DNA from: Gallionella sp.
Lineage (GTDB): Bacteria > Pseudomonadota > Gammaproteobacteria > Burkholderiales > Gallionellaceae
NCBI GenBank assembly: GCA_030645535.1
Contig: JAUSNM010000021.1
Location: 34,963-98,962, forward strand
Length of the DNA: 64,000 nt
Reading direction: 5' to 3'
Below are positions 26,433 through 34,754 of the stretch, piece after piece. Numbering within the stretch: the stretch's first letter is position 1; every line of letters begins with the position of its first letter. The position numbers and the translations under genes were made by a program. Below the pieces are notes generated by a model. The model worked only from the letters and a program-made list of their open reading frames with translations, was not told the origin of the DNA and ran no database searches.

Positions 26433-27893
26433 CTAGCGCCGCCAGAACTGCGGGGTAAACAGAATCAGTACGGTGAAAATTTCCAGCCGCCCGATCAGCA
26501 TGGCAATCGTGCAGACCCAGGTTTGAAAGTCGGTCAGCACACCGAAGTTGCTGGCAGGTCCCACCACGCCAAGACCCGGGCCTGCATTGTTGATGCAGGC
26601 AATGACCGCCGAGAATGCCGAGATGAAATCCAGTCCGCTGATTAACAGCGCGAAGGTCAGTGTGACCACACTCATGAAATACAGGAAGATGAAGCCCAGC
26701 ACCGAGAACACCACGGTGTTTGGAATGACCTGCCCGCCGATCTTCATCGGGTTGATCGCAGACGGATGCAGCAGCTTGACGAACTCGCGTCCGGCCTGCT
26801 TGACCAGCACCAAGGTGCGTATCATCTTGATGCCGCCCCCCGTGGAGCCGGAGCTTGCGGTGATGCAGCTCAGAAACAGCATCCACAACGGCGCGAAAAT
26901 CGGCCACTGATTAAAGTCTACACTGGCGAAGCCGCAGTCGGTCGCTAATGAAACCAGATTAAAGCTGGCATGACGCAACGCGGTCCAGAAGCTGGGGTAA
27001 GTTCCCTGCCACCACAGAAAACCGGCAATCCCGACGCAACTGATCAGCACCAGCCCCACCGTGGACAAACCCTCCACATCCATCCGGTAGGGTGCCAAGC
27101 TCTTTGAGCGCCAGACCAGAAAGTGGGTGGCAAAATTCATCGCCGCCAGCAGCATGAACACGATCAGCACAGCTTCGATCGCCGGCGAATTGAAGAAGCC
27201 GATACTGGCATCGTGCGTGGAAAATCCGCCCAGACCCATGGCAGAAAAGGCATGGCAGATTGCATCCAGCCAATTCATGCCGGCCAGTTTTAACGACACG
27301 ATACAGGCGATCGTGATCCCTAAATAAACCAGCCACAGATTGCGCGCCGTCTCGGTGATGCGCGGCGTCAGCGCGGAGTCTTTCATCGGGCCCGGCGTTT
27401 CGGCCTTGAACAGCTGGCGACCGCCGATGCCCAGCAGCGGCAGAATCGCCACAGCCAGCACGATGATCCCCATGCCACCCAGCCAGTTCAGTTCATGGCG
27501 CCAGATATTGATGGCAGGCGGCAGGCTGTCCAGCCCGGTCAGCACGGTAGCTCCTGTCGTGGTTATGCCGGACATGGTTTCAAAATAGGCATCTGTAAAA
27601 GACAGGTCAGGGATAACCAGCAACAACGGCAAGGTTGCGACCGCAGGCATCGCTGTCCACATCGCTACCACCAGCAGGTAGCCGTGCCGGATTGATAACT
27701 CGCCTTTGTAACGGCGCGTGACCATCCACATCAGCCCGCCGAAGGCGGCCGTCCAAACCATCGCCAACAGAAAATCCAGCAGCACGGTGACGTCACCATA
27801 GATCAGTGCAGTGACGACCGGCATCAGATAGGCCAGGCTGAATACCACCAGCATCAGGCCCAGCGCATGAATAACGGTAAGCGTGCGTCCCAT
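26433..27893 (-). CDS. trkH: Trk-type potassium uptake channel TrkH
   Basis: Inner-membrane K+ translocating subunit that works with TrkA. 486 residues with about ten hydrophobic segments and four pore-loop repeats; the first filter is in MSGITTTGATVL, others around AMGLGGFSTHDAS, LATDCGFASVDF and INNAGPGLGVVG. Its ATG shares a base with the trkA stop (TGATG), so the channel and its regulator are coupled. Confidence 0.95.
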   Translation of the reverse strand: MGRTLTVIHALGLMLVVFSLAYLMPVVTALIYGDVTVLLDFLLAMVWTAAFGGLMWMVTRRYKGELSIRHGYLLVVAMWTAMPAVATLPLLLVIPDLSFTDAYFETMSGITTTGATVLTGLDSLPPAINIWRHELNWLGGMGIIVLAVAILPLLGIGGRQLFKAETPGPMKDSALTPRITETARNLWLVYLGITIACIVSLKLAGMNWLDAICHAFSAMGLGGFSTHDASIGFFNSPAIEAVLIVFMLLAAMNFATHFLVWRSKSLAPYRMDVEGLSTVGLVLISCVGIAGFLWWQGTYPSFWTALRHASFNLVSLATDCGFASVDFNQWPIFAPLWMLFLSCITASSGSTGGGIKMIRTLVLVKQAGREFVKLLHPSAINPMKIGGQVIPNTVVFSVLGFIFLYFMSVVTLTFALLISGLDFISAFSAVIACINNAGPGLGVVGPASNFGVLTDFQTWVCTIAMLIGRLEIFTVLILFTPQFWRR

Positions 27894-29266
27894 CAGAAGA
27901 ACCCGAGGTTAACCTGGAACAACTTTTCGACTTTTTTCACCATCGCCTTGTTGATGACGAACACGATGACGTGATCCTCGGCTTCGATGACCACACCGCG
28001 ATGCCCCATGATGACGTCCGTACCGCGTACGATGGCGCCGATGGTCGCCCCCTTGGGCAGATCGATCTCGTCGATGCGCCGTCCAATCACTCTCGATGAC
28101 TTGCGATCGCCATGCACCACCAGTTCCAGTGCCTCTGCGGCACCCCGACGCAAGGAATGCACCGCCGCCACATCACCATGACGCACGTAGGCTAACAGCG
28201 AACCGATGGTGACATGTGCCGGAGACAGCGCAATGTCAATCTTGCCGCCCTGCACCAGATCGACATAGGCACCGCGGTTGATCAGGGCGATGACCTTGCG
28301 CGCACCGCCCTGCTTAGCGAGCAGTGCCGACATGATGTTGTTCTCGTCATCGTTGGTCAGCGCGCAGAACACGTCCACCTCGCCGACATTTTCCTGCTGC
28401 ATCAGCTTCTCGTCCGTGCCGTCGCCGTGCAGCACCAGCGTGTTGGCCAATTCTCCGGCCAGTTTCTCGCAGGATTTCTTGTTGTATTCGATCAGCTTGA
28501 CCTGATAGTCGTGCTCCAGGGCTTTAGCCAGACGGCGACCGATATTGCCGCCGCCGACGATCATCACGCGGCGGGTTGGCTTGTCCATGCGGCGCATTTC
28601 CTTTAGCACGCTGCGGATGTTGTTAGTCGCTGCAATGAAGAAGATTTCGTCGCCATCCTCGACCACCGTGTCGCCTTCGGGGATCAGCGGGCCATCCTTG
28701 CGGAAAATCGCCGCGACGCGCGCATCTATATGAGGCATGTTGTCATGCAGGACACTGAGTGGTTTACCCACCAGCGGCCCGCCTTCGAAGGCGCGCACCG
28801 CCACCAGGGATGCACGGCCCTGGGAAAAGCGCAGCACTTGCAGCGCCTCAGGGAACTCGATCAGCTTGGTGATGTAATCGGTGAGAATTTGCTCGGGACA
28901 GATGGAGAAGTCCACGCAGAAGTTGTCTTTGTTGAAGAGTTCCGGACGTGCCAGAAAGTCGGTGGAGCGTATCCGTGCGATGCGCGTCGGCGTGTTGTAG
29001 AGACTGGCCGCCAGCTTGCAGGCCACCATGTTGACTTCATCGCTTTGCGTGACCGCCAGCAGCATATCGGTGTCTGCGATACCGGCCTGTTCCAGCACGG
29101 AAGGATGTGATGCATTGCCGATCAGCGTGCGCAAATCCAGACGTTCCTGCAACAAGGCCAGTTTGGCGCCATCCGAATCCACCACGGTGATGTCATTGGC
29201 CTCGCTCACCAGGCTTTCCGCCACGGTCGAACCAACCTGCCCCGCACCCAAAATCAATATTTTCAA
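27893..29266 (-). CDS. trkA: Trk potassium uptake regulator TrkA
   Basis: Cytoplasmic NAD(H)-binding regulator of TrkH. 457 residues form two RCK_N/RCK_C units: the first Rossmann motif ILGAGQVGSTVAESL (4-18) and the second MIVGGGNIGRRLAKAL (about 234-249), each ending in the acidic strand that binds the adenosine ribose (VVDSD, LIEYN). Directly upstream of trkH. Confidence 0.95.
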   Translation of the reverse strand: MKILILGAGQVGSTVAESLVSEANDITVVDSDGAKLALLQERLDLRTLIGNASHPSVLEQAGIADTDMLLAVTQSDEVNMVACKLAASLYNTPTRIARIRSTDFLARPELFNKDNFCVDFSICPEQILTDYITKLIEFPEALQVLRFSQGRASLVAVRAFEGGPLVGKPLSVLHDNMPHIDARVAAIFRKDGPLIPEGDTVVEDGDEIFFIAATNNIRSVLKEMRRMDKPTRRVMIVGGGNIGRRLAKALEHDYQVKLIEYNKKSCEKLAGELANTLVLHGDGTDEKLMQQENVGEVDVFCALTNDDENNIMSALLAKQGGARKVIALINRGAYVDLVQGGKIDIALSPAHVTIGSLLAYVRHGDVAAVHSLRRGAAEALELVVHGDRKSSRVIGRRIDEIDLPKGATIGAIVRGTDVIMGHRGVVIEAEDHVIVFVINKAMVKKVEKLFQVNLGFF

Positions 29267-29276
29267 AGTATTTCCC

Positions 29277-30134
29277 TTAATTGTCAGGTGCGCGTTGAGC
29301 TACTGCTCTGATCCAGTCTTTCCACTCATTGAATAACGTCTCGCTGCGCGCCGCAATCACCGAACGCTGCCAGACATCGCCCGCCGCAAAATCATCAGAC
29401 TCAATACAACAGGCATAACCGCCGGTTTCCGACAAAATGAGCATCCCGGCAGCGTAATCCCACAGCTTTTGTCCGCCATGCAGGTAAAGGTCATAGCGCC
29501 CGGCCGCTGTGTAGCACCAGTCCAGCGTACTGGAACCGAAATTTCGCTGCGAAGCATAGGGAGGATGAGCCGCCAGCATCGCTGCCAGCTTGGTGTCCAG
29601 TCGTTTCAGATCCACATTGGCAAGAGCCTGGCCCATCGTCTCAATAGTGACACGGCCAAATAGCTTTTCCCCGTTCAGGTATGCGCCTTTACCCGCTTCG
29701 GCGGCAAACATTTCATCGGCTACCGGGTTGTACACCACACCCAGCACGCTCTTGCCATCGCGCAGCAGTGCGACCGACACTGCAAAGTAAGGCAGGCCGT
29801 GCACAAAATTGGACGTACCGTCTATCGGGTCTACGCACCACAGGCCATCCCCGGAAGATTGCCAGATCGCCTGTTGCTCAACTTCCGTCATTTCCTCACC
29901 GAGCACCGGAACGTTGCAAATTACTTGAAGTTTACGGATCAGTGCGGTTTGCGTTGCGATATCCGCATCGGTACACAGGCTGCCATCGCTTTTGTGCTTG
30001 TGCGCCACTTTCAGATAGCGCGGCATGATTTCTTCTGCCGCTACCAGCTTGACGGCGGCAATGGTTGCCTTGAGCAGCGCGCTCATACCAAATGTACCGG
30101 TTTTCGACAGAATGTGGTTTTCCATGCTACTCAT
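29277..30134 (-). CDS. Inositol monophosphatase family protein
   Basis: Mg-dependent phosphatase of the IMPase/FBPase superfamily (SuhB-like). Metal motifs: GEEMT, WCVDPIDGTSNFVHGLP and LWDYAAGMLILSETGG. Starts at 30134, 30125 (just after the preceding stop) or 30086 are possible; 30134 has GGA upstream and overlaps the preceding gene by 8 bp. Substrate cannot be read from the sequence (inositol-1-phosphate, PAP or another sugar phosphate). It lies between a thioredoxin-like gene and trkA. Confidence 0.9.
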   Translation of the reverse strand: MSSMENHILSKTGTFGMSALLKATIAAVKLVAAEEIMPRYLKVAHKHKSDGSLCTDADIATQTALIRKLQVICNVPVLGEEMTEVEQQAIWQSSGDGLWCVDPIDGTSNFVHGLPYFAVSVALLRDGKSVLGVVYNPVADEMFAAEAGKGAYLNGEKLFGRVTIETMGQALANVDLKRLDTKLAAMLAAHPPYASQRNFGSSTLDWCYTAAGRYDLYLHGGQKLWDYAAGMLILSETGGYACCIESDDFAAGDVWQRSVIAARSETLFNEWKDWIRAVAQRAPDN

Positions 30135-30681
30135 TTTTCCATTTGATCGAACAACCCATACTGGCGATCTGTTCACGCGGACCCTGGCCCGTATTGGCTA
30201 CTTGCAACATCGCGTTGTACAAATCGCGCGGCGCATCCGCTACCGCTTCCTTGCGCGAGGCATCCAGACGACCGCGATATTGCAACTCGAGATTGGCATT
30301 GAAACCGAAGAAATCCGGTGTGCATACCGCGCCGTAGTCCTTCGCCACCCGCTGGCTCTCGTCCAACACGTAGGGGAAAGGGTAATCATACTGACGGGCC
30401 ACCAGCTTCATGTTATCGAATGAGTCTTCCGCATAATCAGCCGTGTCGTTGGACATGATGGCGATGCTGTTGATGCCGTGCCGCTGCAACTCGCGCGCAT
30501 CCCTTACCAGCCGATCGCGGATGGATTTCACATAGGGGCAATGATTGCAGATGAACATCACCAGCAAACCGTTCTTGCCCCGCGCCTTTTCGAGGTTATA
30601 GCGTACGCCGTCCACACCCGGCAAATCGAAATCACGCGCCTTCCAGCCAAAGTCACATAGCGGCGGTTGCAAACTGACCAT
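30127..30681 (-). CDS. Thioredoxin-fold (AhpC/TSA-like) protein
   Basis: 184-residue cytoplasmic protein of the peroxiredoxin-like thioredoxin superfamily, the common group with FICNHCPYVKSIRDRL (about 44-59) in place of CxxC: one cysteine of the NHCPYV motif at the first strand end, and VCTPDFFGFN later. There is no signal peptide. Function is generally unknown; a redox role is family inference. First gene of the long minus-strand run down to 21217, divergent from rsmE. Confidence 0.85.
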   Translation of the reverse strand: MVSLQPPLCDFGWKARDFDLPGVDGVRYNLEKARGKNGLLVMFICNHCPYVKSIRDRLVRDARELQRHGINSIAIMSNDTADYAEDSFDNMKLVARQYDYPFPYVLDESQRVAKDYGAVCTPDFFGFNANLELQYRGRLDASRKEAVADAPRDLYNAMLQVANTGQGPREQIASMGCSIKWKNE

Positions 30682-30785
30682 TCCATACTCCTGACAAAAT
30701 TCTTAAGCTAAAACGCACGTTGCAATTCCTTGCCGCGGCCGGGCGGTATATTATCACGCCCATCCACCACTCATATCCAGTTCTC

Positions 30786-31520
30786 ATGCCACGTTTTTAC
30801 TGCCCGCCACCGCTCCCCAATCAGGGCTCATTTAATTTGCCGGCGGATGCGGCGCACCATGCCAGCCGTGTACTGCGCCTGCGTGAGGGTGATCATGTGC
30901 AAATGTTTGACGGGCAGGGCCACGAGTGTCACGGTGTGATCAGCGATCTTTCCGGCAAACAGGTCATCGTCGGCGACCTCATTCAGGTCGACGCCAACCG
31001 CGAATCGCCCTTGCAGGTTTTGCTGGCGCAGGCCTTGTGCAGCAGCGAAAAAATGGACTGGGTGATCCAGAAAGCCACCGAACTGGGGGTAACTGAGATT
31101 CAGCCGCTGGCCACCGAACGCAGTGTCGCCAGGTTATCCGCCGAGCGTGCCGCGAAGCGTACAGAGCACTGGCAACAGGTCGCCATTTCTGCCTGTGAAC
31201 AATGCGGGCGCAACGTATTGCCTGTTATTCATCCGCCGCTGGACATTATGGTCTGGCTGCAACAAATGCGTGCGAGTATTAACAGCAAATTTATTCTGCT
31301 GCCGCAGGGCGCGACGTCATTGCAAAGTCAGCCAGAACCGCAAGGCACTGCCGTCCTGCTGATCGGTGCGGAAGGCGGGTTTAGTCAGGCCGAAAGCGAC
31401 TCCGCACTGCTTTGCGGTTTTACCCCGATTCGCCTGGGTGCACGCGTAATGCGCACCGAAACCGCCGCCGTGGCGGGACTTGCCGCGCTGCAAACGCTTT
31501 GGGGTGATTTTAACAATTGA
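30786..31520 (+). CDS. rsmE: 16S rRNA (uracil1498-N3)-methyltransferase
   Basis: SPOUT methyltransferase acting on assembled 30S. The ATG at 30786 (MPRFYCPPPL) gives 244 residues, the family length; 22 extra codons upstream are not conserved-looking. Knot motifs: AQALCSSEKMDWVIQKATELG, then LLIGAEGGFSQAE and the final LGARVMRTETAAVAGLA. Followed by a heptad repeat element and argA. Confidence 0.95.
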   Translation: MPRFYCPPPLPNQGSFNLPADAAHHASRVLRLREGDHVQMFDGQGHECHGVISDLSGKQVIVGDLIQVDANRESPLQVLLAQALCSSEKMDWVIQKATELGVTEIQPLATERSVARLSAERAAKRTEHWQQVAISACEQCGRNVLPVIHPPLDIMVWLQQMRASINSKFILLPQGATSLQSQPEPQGTAVLLIGAEGGFSQAESDSALLCGFTPIRLGARVMRTETAAVAGLAALQTLWGDFNN

Positions 31521-31535
31521 GAAGGGTGACAAATC

Positions 31536-31616
31536 AGGGAAGGGTTAAGGGGGAAGGGAAAAGGGGGAAACCTCCGCGCCGCTGTTACTCTTCTCCCTTC
31601 CCTCTTCTCACTTCTC
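31536..31616. repeat. Heptad-repeat element between rsmE and argA
   Basis: Left arm AGGGAAG GGTTAAG GGGGAAG GGAAAAG GGGGAAA (31536-31570), a short core, then right arm TTCTCCC TTCCCTC TTCTCAC TTCTCTA (about 31590-31617). The purine arm and pyrimidine arm are complementary and both keep a seven-base step. It would form a hairpin in the leader of argA, ending about 20 bases before its ATG. Confidence 0.8.
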
Positions 31617-31637
31617 TATCAAAACAAGGAAAACCAA

Positions 31638-32960
31638 ATGCCGATCACAACTACACCCGCCGATTTCGTTGCCTGGTTCCGCTCCGTCGCGCCCTATATC
31701 AATAGTTTTCGCGGCAAAACCTTCGTCATCGCGTTCGGCGGGGAAATGGTCGAGGACGGCAAGTTCGTCGCGCTGACGCACGACTTCAACCTGTTAGCTG
31801 CCTTAGGCATCCGGCTGGTACTGGTACACGGTGCGCGCCCGCAAATCGAACAACACCTGGCCCGCAAAAATCTGGAGGACAGTTACCATCAGGGTATCCG
31901 CCTGACCGACGCCGAGACCATGCAATGCGTGAAAGAAGCCGTCGGCCGTGTGCGTGTCGAGATTGAGGCGCTGCTGTCGATGGGCCTGGCGAATTCGCCG
32001 ATGGCCAATGCCGACATCCGCGTGGCGGGCGGCAACTTTATCACCGCACAACCGATAGGCGTGATCAACGGGGTGGACTTGCAGCACACAGGCAGCGTGC
32101 GCAAGGTGGATGTCGCCGCGCTGAACAACCGCATGAATTTCGGCGAAGTGGTGCTGCTCTCACCGCTTGGCTACTCGCCCACCGGCGAGGTATTCAATCT
32201 GACGCTGGAAGATGTCGCGACCGCGACCGCGATCGCACTGGATGCCGACAAGTTGGTATTCCTGATGGACACCGACGGCGTGCAAGACAAGAAAGAGACG
32301 CTGCTCAGGGAGCTGACCGTCAACCAGGCGCAAGCCGTACTGTCCGCAACGCGCACGTTGCCGGACGACATCAATCTGTTCCTGCCCTGCGCGATCCGCG
32401 CCTGCGAGGCCGGCGTTGCGCGTACCCATCTGATCAGTCGTCACACCGACGGCGCCGTGCTGCAAGAGCTGTTCAGCGATGAAGGTATCGGCACGATGGT
32501 GGTGGAGTCCACGCTCAATACGTTGCGCGATGCGTCCATCGAAGATGTGGGCGGGATTTTGCAGCTGCTGCGCCCTCTCGAAGAGCAAGGCATCCTGGTG
32601 CGGCGTAGCCGCGAACTGCTGGAACGCGAAATCGAGCGTTTCGTCGTGCTGGAACACGACCATCGCATCGTCGGTTGCGCCGCTCTCTATCCGTTCCCAG
32701 ACGAGGCCGCCGCTGAACTCGCCTGTCTGGCGGTGGATGCTCAATGCCGTGATCGAGGCTACGGCGAGGCTATCCTCGACCATATGGCGGATATGGCAAA
32801 GTCACAGAAGCTGAAGAAACTGTTTGTGCTGACCACGCGTACTGCCCACTGGTTTTTGGAACGCGGCTTCAAGGAGAGCGATGTCACCGCATTGCCCGCA
32901 CAGAAGAAATCACTGTACAACTACCAGCGCAAATCCAAGGTGTTTGTCAGGAAAATATAG
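31638..32960 (+). CDS. argA: N-acetylglutamate synthase (amino-acid acetyltransferase)
   Basis: First step of arginine synthesis. 440 residues: an amino-acid-kinase domain (FVIAFGGEMVEDGKF, LVLVHGARPQIE, LVFLMDTDGV) followed by a GNAT acetyltransferase (about 290-430; ELACLAVDAQCRDRGYGEAIL carries the CoA-binding signature). Length and order match E. coli ArgA. The stop is followed two bases later by a heptad tandem array. Confidence 0.95.
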   Translation: MPITTTPADFVAWFRSVAPYINSFRGKTFVIAFGGEMVEDGKFVALTHDFNLLAALGIRLVLVHGARPQIEQHLARKNLEDSYHQGIRLTDAETMQCVKEAVGRVRVEIEALLSMGLANSPMANADIRVAGGNFITAQPIGVINGVDLQHTGSVRKVDVAALNNRMNFGEVVLLSPLGYSPTGEVFNLTLEDVATATAIALDADKLVFLMDTDGVQDKKETLLRELTVNQAQAVLSATRTLPDDINLFLPCAIRACEAGVARTHLISRHTDGAVLQELFSDEGIGTMVVESTLNTLRDASIEDVGGILQLLRPLEEQGILVRRSRELLEREIERFVVLEHDHRIVGCAALYPFPDEAAAELACLAVDAQCRDRGYGEAILDHMADMAKSQKLKKLFVLTTRTAHWFLERGFKESDVTALPAQKKSLYNYQRKSKVFVRKI

Positions 32961-32961
32961 T

Positions 32962-33017
32962 CGGTAGCTGGTAGCTGGTAGCTGGTAGCTAGTAGCTAGT
33001 AGCTAGTAGCTAGTAGC
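32962..33017. repeat. Heptanucleotide tandem array TRGTAGC x8
   Basis: Eight head-to-tail seven-base units directly after the argA stop: four end in TGGTAGC and four in TAGTAGC. Unlike the other heptad elements it has one arm only. Variation is confined to one position and changes in a block, which suggests expansion by slippage. The gap from 33018 to 33102 shows nothing else. Confidence 0.92.
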
Positions 33018-33102
33018 TCAGATTCTATTGCGTTTCATCCGCGCTATGCTCGCCCCTGAACCAGTTGATCTTTATTGAGGTGAATAAATGCTAACTGCTT
33101 CA

Positions 33103-33388
33103 TCCCCTGTGCGCCGCCGAAGATAGTCCGCAAACAAGCCGTGATTTTAGGCGAATACGTGCTGCTACGCTCCGCGTAGCAGCAGTTTCGGCGAAGACAA
33201 ATTTCCATGAATGACGTAGCCAACACTGTTTGAGTTCCGAGCGGTAGCGAGGGCGAGTTGCGCAGCCCCGCTTGTTTACGGACTATTGAGGGAACGCCGC
33301 AGGCGCGGCAAACCGGGGTCGCTTTCTTTTTGGTTACTTCTTCTTGGCGACGCAAGAAAAAGTAACCAGTCGCCGAGCTGCCCTCGGC
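33103..33388 (-). repeat. Structured dispersed repeat, copy D (3' of lipoprotein gene)
   Basis: Plus-strand order: conserved block at 33103-33125; H5 TGCTGCTACGC/GCGTAGCAGCA (33160-33170, 33174-33184); H3 CGCC GCA GGCG (33295-33305); H2 GGTTACTT/AAGTAACC with inner TTCTTG/CAAGAA (33332-33367); H1 GCCGAG/CTCGGC (33372-33388). H4 has been replaced by a short GAGCGGTAGCGAGGGCG stretch. It ends about 22 bp after the stop of the gene at 33410 on the same strand. Confidence 0.92.
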
Positions 33389-33409
33389 AACTCCATCGCG
33401 TAGTCCGGG

Positions 33410-34396
33410 TCAAATCGGGCGCAAAGAAATGTACCCGTGGCCGCCCCGGGCGCCGGGGTAGCATGCTGACGAACTGCCTTCGCCGCCGCCGCCGCCGCTA
33501 CCGAGCGTGCCGTGCTCTGGTGCGACATCTTTTTGGCCAGCGCTCTCGCCGCCGCCTTCACCGCCAGCCCCAATGCGCGTCGCTCCACCGCCGCCGCCTT
33601 CGCCGCCACTGGTGCCCGAGCTTTTGTCATCCACCGAAACAGAGCCTGCGCCCCCCCCCGCCACCAAACGCCCTGACACTAGCTTGCTTGCGCCTGGAGA
33701 CGCTTGCTTGCTTGCACCAGAAGTGGCTTCGTCTTCGATTTTGTAAGTGCTTGCAGGGCGGTCTCCATGTCCGCCGCTGGCTTGTCCGGGGCCGGAGCCG
33801 CCGTGTGCATCCATCTTGCCGGCCATTTGTTCATTCTGAGCTCGTGAGGGGCGAGCATAGATGTCGGCACCGGGCGCGCCGATCAGAACCTCGCCGGTCG
33901 CAACGCGTACCATGTTGCTTGGGCTGCCAACCCATCCGGGACCGCCGCCGAAGCCGGCTCCTGGCACGCAGGCAGTCCCTCCCGGCCCGCCAGCACCGAT
34001 GGTGAGCTTATATACCCCCTCGGTCAGGTTGATCGTCGCTTGTATTTCCGCTGCGCCGGCGCCCCCACCCCCGCCACCCCCGCCACTGCTGGTGGAGACT
34101 TGCGCAGATCCACCAGCTCCGCCGCCTCCGCCGTTGGCAAGATAAACCCTGTAGCGTCCTGCCGTAAGCACCGATGCCGATGCAACGCCCTTGCGCGATC
34201 TTACTGTAAGCAAACACTGCTGATTAACCGGATCGCCAACGGCGTTCTTCATCGTAAAGAGACCCCGTTCCTTGTCATAATTGGTATTAAAACAATTCGG
34301 CAAATCTGACATCGAAACAGGAGGGGCGGGTGGTACGGTGGTGCATCCCGTCCCAATAACTACCATCAGTGATAGAGTGAGTTTGGTGATCTTCAT
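33410..34396 (-). CDS. Glycine-rich lipoprotein, unknown function
   Basis: A 328-residue exported lipoprotein. MKITKLTLSLMVVIGTGC is a lipoprotein signal (lipobox IGTGC, Cys at 18); AAGGAG lies 8 bases before the ATG at 34396, and a longer start at 34453 is rejected. After a short Pro-rich linker and a possible small domain (about 30-85), the rest is dominated by Gly runs (GGGGGAGG, GGGGGGGG, GGEGGGGG) interrupted by strands such as GVYKLTIGAGGPGG, and closes with GGHGYISLRPI. This resembles Gly-rich adhesin or tail-fibre tips, where Gly-rich loops form a polyglycine-type core; that comparison is inference. Codon use is very GC-rich. The gene lies between repeat copy D and a relic of the same repeat. 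Confidence 0.75.
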   Translation of the reverse strand: MKITKLTLSLMVVIGTGCTTVPPAPPVSMSDLPNCFNTNYDKERGLFTMKNAVGDPVNQQCLLTVRSRKGVASASVLTAGRYRVYLANGGGGGAGGSAQVSTSSGGGGGGGGAGAAEIQATINLTEGVYKLTIGAGGPGGTACVPGAGFGGGPGWVGSPSNMVRVATGEVLIGAPGADIYARPSRAQNEQMAGKMDAHGGSGPGQASGGHGDRPASTYKIEDEATSGASKQASPGASKLVSGRLVAGGGAGSVSVDDKSSGTSGGEGGGGGATRIGAGGEGGGESAGQKDVAPEHGTLGSGGGGGEGSSSACYPGARGGHGYISLRPI

Positions 34397-34754
34397 TTGA
34401 AATCTCCTTTTAAGGGTTGCATCCACCTTGGTACGACAAATGCCGAACCTCACAGGCTGGCCCGTTCCGCGTCGCGCGAATTCTGGTCAAATCTATTTAC
34501 CAACCGACAGGTGAAGTTGCCACCTCAGGTCACACCAGCACCGCAACCGTATGCCAGAGTGATCATATCGTTTCGCTGCACCACGTTCCGTGCGTCTGCG
34601 CACATAGTCTTGCTGTGTAAAAAAGCGTGGGCTTAAAAAGAAGGGCACTGCCAAGGAATTGGGGTTTGCAGGTACCGGCTCGCATTACCGGTAATCCGGT
34701 TGATTTCGTGATGCGCGCTACAAGCTCCACCCCATCCCCTGTGCGCCGGCAGCT
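34397..34754. other. Gene-free stretch with a repeat relic
   Basis: 358 bp upstream of the lipoprotein gene and after the ampG stop. No gene was found. At 34733-34748 the 16-mer CATCCCCTGTGCGCCG is identical to 33101-33116, the edge of repeat copy D, and GGCAGC follows, as if the body of a copy had been deleted next to the ampG stop. The promoter of the lipoprotein gene should be here but I could not pick one with confidence. Confidence 0.6.

Noticed and set aside
26428..26907. N-terminal 160 residues of a longer frame for the CheA-like kinase
   Set aside because: They are an out-of-frame reading of trkH, His/Cys/Arg-rich; the kinase proper begins five bases after the trkH stop.
32962..33017. 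CRISPR-like array
   Set aside because: Units are seven bases with no spacers; it is a simple tandem repeat.
33286..34005. 239-residue plus-strand Arg/Pro-rich frame
   Set aside because: It is the antisense of the Gly-rich lipoprotein gene; GGC/GGT runs read as Ala/Pro/Arg on the other strand. The lipoprotein has a signal peptide and a ribosome site.
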